From: Paludibacter sp. | GTDB lineage: Bacteria > Bacteroidota > Bacteroidia > Bacteroidales > Paludibacteraceae | NCBI GenBank assembly: GCA_028705705.1 | Contig: JAQWCZ010000118.1 | Location: 1-6,498 of the forward strand | Direction: 5' to 3' | DNA length: 6,498 nt | Part shown: positions 6,492-6,498 of the stretch, in pieces | How the letters are laid out: the number at the start of each line of letters is the position of its first letter | Numbering within the stretch: the first letter of the stretch is position 1 | Notes under the pieces: generated by a model | What the model was told of the DNA's origin: nothing | Database searches by the model: none | What the model saw: the letters and a program-made list of their open reading frames with translations, nothing else | Translations under genes and position numbers: made by a program

Positions 6492-6498
6492 CAAAAAT
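6492..6498 (-). promoter_or_regulatory. Possible -7 promoter element for the barrel gene, cut by window edge
   Basis: The last seven bases, CAAAAAT on the plus strand, read ATTTTTG on the minus strand. They are identical to seven of the eight bases of the dapF -7 box and would complete TATTTTTG if the next base outside the window is A. The -33 element would lie outside, so this cannot be confirmed. If real, the barrel mRNA has a leader of roughly 120 nt. I see no better promoter match between 6364 and 6491. Confidence 0.25.

Overview
The window looks like Bacteroidota chromosome, probably Bacteroidales. Three things point there: a clean Bacteroidota-type promoter (TTTG, 20 bp, TAnnTTTG) in front of the leftmost gene; A-rich stretches rather than strong Shine-Dalgarno sites before start codons; and the gene families present (an OMP_b-brl_3-type outer-membrane barrel and two lipoproteins). 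Every supported gene is on the minus strand, so transcription runs from right to left.

In transcription order: (1) 6363-4150 is a 737-residue TonB-dependent-receptor-like outer-membrane beta-barrel protein. (2) 4102-2510 is a 530-residue lipoprotein with a transthyretin-like segment and an HELAH zinc-protease motif. (3) 2491-2081 is a 136-residue small lipoprotein, 18 bp downstream of the previous gene. (4) 2079-1834 is an 81-codon open frame with no ATG start. (5) 1701-1027 is a PGAP1/lipase-like alpha/beta hydrolase with an N-terminal hydrophobic segment; Phe stands where the nucleophilic Ser should be, and the C-terminus appears frameshifted. (6) 916-449 is a two-TM protein with a bacterial PH-like (bPH_4/DUF1200-type) domain. 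(7) 222-1 is the N-terminal part of dapF (diaminopimelate epimerase), which has its own promoter and runs off the left edge.

The short spacings between genes 1 to 4 suggest co-transcription and a shared cell-envelope role: one outer-membrane barrel and two predicted lipoproteins, one of them a putative protease. This is inference; the substrate is not visible. The stretch from about 1.8 to 4.1 kb is more AT-rich than the barrel gene and contains the poorly conserved genes, as expected of accessory DNA. The hydrolase shows two independent signs of decay or repurposing. dapF is ordinary housekeeping (lysine and peptidoglycan precursor synthesis) and is separated from the rest by a 226-bp gap with two inverted repeats and the dapF promoter.

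No tRNA, rRNA, CRISPR array, insertion sequence or transposase was seen. No gap between genes exceeds 300 bp. Nothing here amounts to a clearly new system. The best candidates for follow-up are the metalloprotease/small-lipoprotein pair and the nucleophile-less hydrolase.
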